Source of the DNA: Clostridia bacterium
GTDB taxonomy: Bacteria; Bacillota; Clostridia; Christensenellales; DUVY01
Assembly (NCBI GenBank): GCA_026001225.1
Contig: BNZQ01000060.1
Span: 1-9,269 of the forward strand
DNA length: 9,269 nt
Direction: 5' to 3'
The translations under genes and the position numbers were made by a program. Position 1 is the stretch's first letter; every line of letters begins with the position of its first letter. The notes below the pieces were generated by a model, which did not search any database, was not told where the DNA came from, and was given only the letters and a program-made list of their open reading frames with translations. This document shows positions 6,992 through 9,269 of this stretch, one piece after another.

Positions 6992-7015
6992 GGTCGGCGG
7001 TGTATACGCCAAAAG

Positions 7016-8812
7016 TTATCTCAAAGACTTCAACCAGCCCTGTAAATTATCGATGAACTCCAAATTCGTCTTGTTGCGCAGCATCATCGTGATTAACTGC
7101 TCGGTCGCTTCTTGCGTGTCACCCACGCTTAAAATCTTGCGGATGCTCCAAATGCCCTCCAGTTCCTTTTGTGAGAGCAGTAAATCCTCGCGACGCGTGG
7201 AGGATTTGTTGAGGTCGATCGCGGGGAAAATGCGCTTCTCGGACAGCTTGCGGTCGAGGTGGATTTCCATGTTGCCCGTGCCCTTAAATTCCTCGAAAAT
7301 AACCTCGTCCATGCGGCTGCCGGTGTCCACGAGGGCGGTCGCGATGATCGTTAAACTGCCGCCGTTCTCGATATTGCGCGCCGCGCCGAAAAAGCGTTTC
7401 GGGCTGTGCAGCGCGGCCGGGTCGATACCGCCCGACAACGTTTTGCCGCTGGCCTCGATCGTCAGGTTATAGGCGCGGGCCAGGCGCGTCAAGCTGTCCA
7501 ATAGGATCACGACGTCCCGCCCAAGTTCCACCAAGCGTTTGGCGCGCGCCAACACAAGCTCGGCCGCGCGGGTATGATGGTCGGGTTGCTCGTCGAACGT
7601 GCTGTAGACCACTTCGCCCTTGACGCTACGCTGCATGTCGGTGACTTCCTCGGGACGCTCGTCGATCAACAGGACGATCAAATGCACGTCGGGGCTATTG
7701 ACCGTAATCGAATTCGCGATTTGCTTTAAGACGGTGGTTTTACCGGCCTTGGGAGGCGAAACGATGATGCCGCGCTGCCCCTTGCCGATCGGCGCGATTA
7801 GGTCGATACAGCGCATCGCGATCGCGCTCTTGCCGTCGGGCAACTCCATATTCAGCCGCTTGTCGGGATAGATCGGCGTCATGTCCTCGAAAACGGGACG
7901 CCGGATAAAGCCCGCCGCGGGCTTGCCGTTAATGAACAGGTTGTCGCCCAGGGCCACGTTGCCTTCGGCGCGCTGCCGGAACGCGTTGCCCTTTACCCAA
8001 TCGCCCTTGCGGAGGCCCAAGCTCTTGATGATTTCGGTGCGGACGAACGCGTCGCCGTCGCCGGGTTCGTAGTTTTTGGCGCGAATGAATCCGAAGCCGT
8101 TTTGGTGGATTTCCAGCACGCCCTCCCGAACCTCGGGAGGCTCGCTGCGGGCAGGTTCGGGGCGGTTGATATTGTCGCGGCCGGCAGGTTCGTACCGCCT
8201 GTTCGGATCGTAGCCGGTATTATAGCCAACGTTGTTATTGTAATAAGCGGGGCCGTTCTGCGGCGGCCGGTCGTAATTGTTCCCGTTGTTATTGTTGCGG
8301 TCATAGCCGTTGTTCGGCCGATCATAATTGCCGCCGCCGGAGCGGTAATTCTGCCGATCATAATTCGGCTTGTTGTAGGCCGGACGGTCGTAACCTTGCC
8401 GGTCGCCGCCATAAGGATTGAGGGGCTTTTCGGCGGGAGCAACGGGCTCGACGGGCTCGACCTGATCCAAAGGCACGATTTCGACGTCGCCGCCGGCCGA
8501 TTCGTCCCCGTCCGGCTCGGAAACCGGATTTTCGGCGACTTTTGTACCGGGCATCGACGCGGACAAGATGTTGCGCAAATGATTATAGAGCGCGACGGTT
8601 TCGTCGGAGGGCGGCCCGCCCAGCGTACCGCGACCCTTTTTCAACTTTTGGTAGGGCGGCGTTTTGCCGACCATCACGTCGATGATCGCGTCCATCAACC
8701 GCTCTTTCTTCATGGTGGTCGGCAGCTTCACGCTGACATGCGCGGCCACTTTGCGCAAATCCATGAGGTCGATCCTGCATAAATAGCTCTTTGCTTCTTC
8801 GATTTTGTCCAA
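7016..8812 (-). CDS. rho: Transcription termination factor Rho with an Asn/Tyr-rich insertion
   Basis: Hexameric RNA-dependent ATPase/helicase that ends transcription. The 598 residues (E. coli Rho has 419) comprise an N-terminal Rho_N helical domain (about 1-55), an acidic linker, a low-complexity insertion at 132-220, the cold-shock RNA-binding domain (from about 229, GVLEIHQNGFGFIR), and the ATPase core. The core has Walker A PPKAGKTT (353-360), catalytic Glu in DERPEEVTDM, Walker B/R-loop ILLDSLTRLARAYN, the Q-loop region (SGGIDPAALHSPKRFFGAAR) and C-terminal LDRKLSEKRIFPAIDL. The insertion contains 21 Asn and 13 Tyr in 89 residues, with five YDR units, so it is predicted disordered. The frame is open to a TTG at 8848, but that has no ribosome site. 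AGGAG at 8827-8823 lies ten bases before the TTG at 8812, which begins MDKIEEAKSYL, so I prefer that start. Two promoters lie upstream. Confidence 0.95.
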   Translation of the reverse strand: MDKIEEAKSYLCRIDLMDLRKVAAHVSVKLPTTMKKERLMDAIIDVMVGKTPPYQKLKKGRGTLGGPPSDETVALYNHLRNILSASMPGTKVAENPVSEPDGDESAGGDVEIVPLDQVEPVEPVAPAEKPLNPYGGDRQGYDRPAYNKPNYDRQNYRSGGGNYDRPNNGYDRNNNNGNNYDRPPQNGPAYYNNNVGYNTGYDPNRRYEPAGRDNINRPEPARSEPPEVREGVLEIHQNGFGFIRAKNYEPGDGDAFVRTEIIKSLGLRKGDWVKGNAFRQRAEGNVALGDNLFINGKPAAGFIRRPVFEDMTPIYPDKRLNMELPDGKSAIAMRCIDLIAPIGKGQRGIIVSPPKAGKTTVLKQIANSITVNSPDVHLIVLLIDERPEEVTDMQRSVKGEVVYSTFDEQPDHHTRAAELVLARAKRLVELGRDVVILLDSLTRLARAYNLTIEASGKTLSGGIDPAALHSPKRFFGAARNIENGGSLTIIATALVDTGSRMDEVIFEEFKGTGNMEIHLDRKLSEKRIFPAIDLNKSSTRREDLLLSQKELEGIWSIRKILSVGDTQEATEQLITMMLRNKTNLEFIDNLQGWLKSLR

Positions 8813-8822
8813 TTTTCTAATT

Positions 8823-8827
8823 CTCCT
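8823..8827 (-). promoter_or_regulatory. Ribosome binding site of rho
   Basis: AGGAG on the minus strand, ten bases before the TTG at 8812. It falls inside the longer open frame starting at 8848, which argues against that earlier start. Confidence 0.65.
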
Positions 8828-8908
8828 AAACGATTTGGAATAAAACAAGGAAAAACTTGAACGGTTTCCCCAAGGGCGATGATCGGCACCGTCCCCTACA
8901 ACGATAAT

Positions 8909-8937
8909 ATTATATCATATGTCTTTTAAAAAAACAA
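8909..8937 (-). promoter_or_regulatory. Probable proximal promoter of rho (P2), extended -10
   Basis: Minus strand: -35 TTGTTT at 8937-8932, a 17-base spacer, and -10 TATAAT at 8914-8909 preceded by TGA, making an extended TGn -10. Transcription would start near 8902, leaving a leader of about 90 bases. The -35 directly follows the T-run of the upstream terminator, so P2 can supply rho mRNA even if the upstream transcript stops. Confidence 0.7.
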
Positions 8938-8938
8938 C

Positions 8939-8995
8939 AAAAAAATAAATGCTTCCCCACGGCGACAGCATCACCATTCTTGGAAGGGAGAAAGC
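8939..8995 (-). terminator. Intrinsic terminator upstream of rho
   Basis: Minus strand: GCTTTCTCCC (8995-8986) pairs with GGGGAAGC (8958-8951) with one bulge and one wobble. An inner hairpin GGTGA/TCGCC (8975-8971 with 8965-8961) shortens the loop. ATTTATTTTTTT follows at once (8950-8939). GCTTTCCC at 9012-9005 is an alternative partner for GGGGAAGC. Confidence 0.6.
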
Positions 8996-9093
8996 GTAAT
9001 AAAAGGGAAAGCAACACGTCCGAAGAGTCATTCAGCGGGGCGCGAACAGCGCCCCGTGGAATCCCAACCGATTTCCAAGGATGAGCCTGCCGC
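8939..9093 (-). ncRNA. Structured RNA of unknown family upstream of rho (attenuator leader or 6S-like RNA)
   Basis: It lies between a good promoter (9099-9126) and an intrinsic terminator. The closing stem pairs GCGGCAG (9093-9087) with 8962-8968, and CATCCTTGGAA (9083-9073) with 8975-8985 (ten of eleven pairs). Inside are a perfect eight-pair GC hairpin, CGGGGCGC (9056-9049) with 9043-9036, and a small hairpin capped by C-UUCG-G (9025-9020). The predicted transcription start (about 9092) coincides with the first paired base. The 3' arm of the closing stem is also needed for the terminator fold, so the two structures exclude each other. The rod shape and size recall 6S RNA, but I could not recognise conserved 6S, SRP, T-box or riboswitch core sequence. 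Confidence 0.5.
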
Positions 9094-9098
9094 GCCTC

Positions 9099-9126
9099 AT
9101 TATACATTCGGCTCGCAACAAGTCTA
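9099..9126 (-). promoter_or_regulatory. Probable distal promoter (P1) of the structured RNA
   Basis: Minus strand: -35 TAGACT at 9126-9121 (four of six consensus bases), a 16-base spacer, and a perfect -10 TATAAT at 9104-9099. The start near 9092 matches the first base pairs of the RNA's closing stem. Confidence 0.6.
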
Positions 9127-9269
9127 TTGACTTAAAAACGTCGGGAGTGGTCATTTAGCAAGCAATGAAAGGACCAACGAAGTAAGAGATACCGACAGGA
9201 GGATCACGGAATTTGTGGAGGTGCGGGTTAGGAAGGGGCGATTTGTGGACAACGGGAACTCGGTGTCGT
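9127..9269. other. Right edge: no assignable gene
   Basis: On the plus strand one frame stays open from just after a TGA at 9128-9130 to the window end. It has AGGAGG at 9197-9202 and a GTG at 9215, which would begin MEVRVRKGRFVDNGN. The 12-base spacing is long and nothing is recognisable. On the minus strand another frame is also open over most of the interval, so openness alone means little. ATTTGTGGA occurs twice (9211-9219 and 9241-9249), exactly 30 bases apart. Confidence 0.2.

Noticed and set aside
6804..7472. Plus-strand frame of 222 codons crossing the spacer and the rho 3' end
   Set aside because: It is mostly antisense to conserved Rho sequence, and the start lies in a hairpin-dense spacer without a ribosome site.
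8102..8782. Plus-strand frame rich in Val and Ile that looks like membrane segments
   Set aside because: It is the antisense of the Asn/Tyr/Arg/Asp-rich insertion of Rho; AAC, TAC and GAC codons read backwards give Val and Ile. It is not a membrane protein.
8978..9020. Plus-strand TTGGAAGGGAGAAAGCG resembling the SRP RNA apical motif
   Set aside because: The conserved AGCAG side of the SRP symmetric loop is absent, the 5' partner strand does not match, and no promoter precedes it on that strand.
8910..9107. Minus-strand frame of 65 codons upstream of rho
   Set aside because: Its ATG overlaps the perfect -10 of the distal promoter, it has no ribosome site, and it runs through the structured RNA and terminator.
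1..9269. CRISPR array, tRNA, rRNA, insertion sequence or phage genes
   Set aside because: No regularly spaced repeat/spacer array, no tRNA cloverleaf or rRNA segment, and no transposase or phage protein was recognised.

Overview
The window carries four protein genes, all on the minus strand. In transcription order they are rho, dnaE, a stand-alone PHP-domain phosphoesterase and aconitase. The features point to an anaerobic Bacillota, probably an uncultured clostridial lineage: moderately GC-rich genes with AT-rich spacers, a DnaE1-type polymerase with an intact PHP site, a roughly 650-residue Aquifex/clostridial-type aconitase, a Rho with a long Asn/Tyr-rich insertion, and SigA-type promoters with strong ribosome binding sites. 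This is inference from family features; no rRNA or other taxonomic marker is present.

Right to left (the direction of transcription): the 457 bases upstream of rho (8813-9269) hold no gene I can defend, but contain two good minus-strand promoters. Between them is an RNA of about 155 nt that can form a long closing stem, or alternatively an intrinsic terminator ending in a T-run. It is either a free-standing structured RNA (6S-like in outline) or an attenuating leader for rho. Rho (598 aa from the start chosen here) is followed by a 265-base spacer (6751-7015) full of inverted repeats, then by the replicative polymerase subunit DnaE (1200 aa). A 166-base spacer with seven-base tandem repeats and a repeat-like remnant separates dnaE from the PHP gene (231 aa). 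A 150-base spacer with a good promoter precedes aconitase (650 aa). The left edge (1-182) holds two copies of a palindromic element.

The genes do not form one pathway: Rho ends transcription, DnaE replicates DNA, aconitase interconverts citrate and isocitrate, and the PHP enzyme's substrate is unknown. Gaps of 150-265 bases between genes, with separate promoters before rho, the PHP gene and aconitase, suggest several transcription units. Only dnaE lacks an obvious promoter of its own and may be read from rho.

The most noteworthy signals are the rearranging RNA upstream of rho, the prion-like insertion in Rho, and short heptanucleotide arrays that recur in the spacers around aconitase and PHP, one overlapping a predicted promoter.
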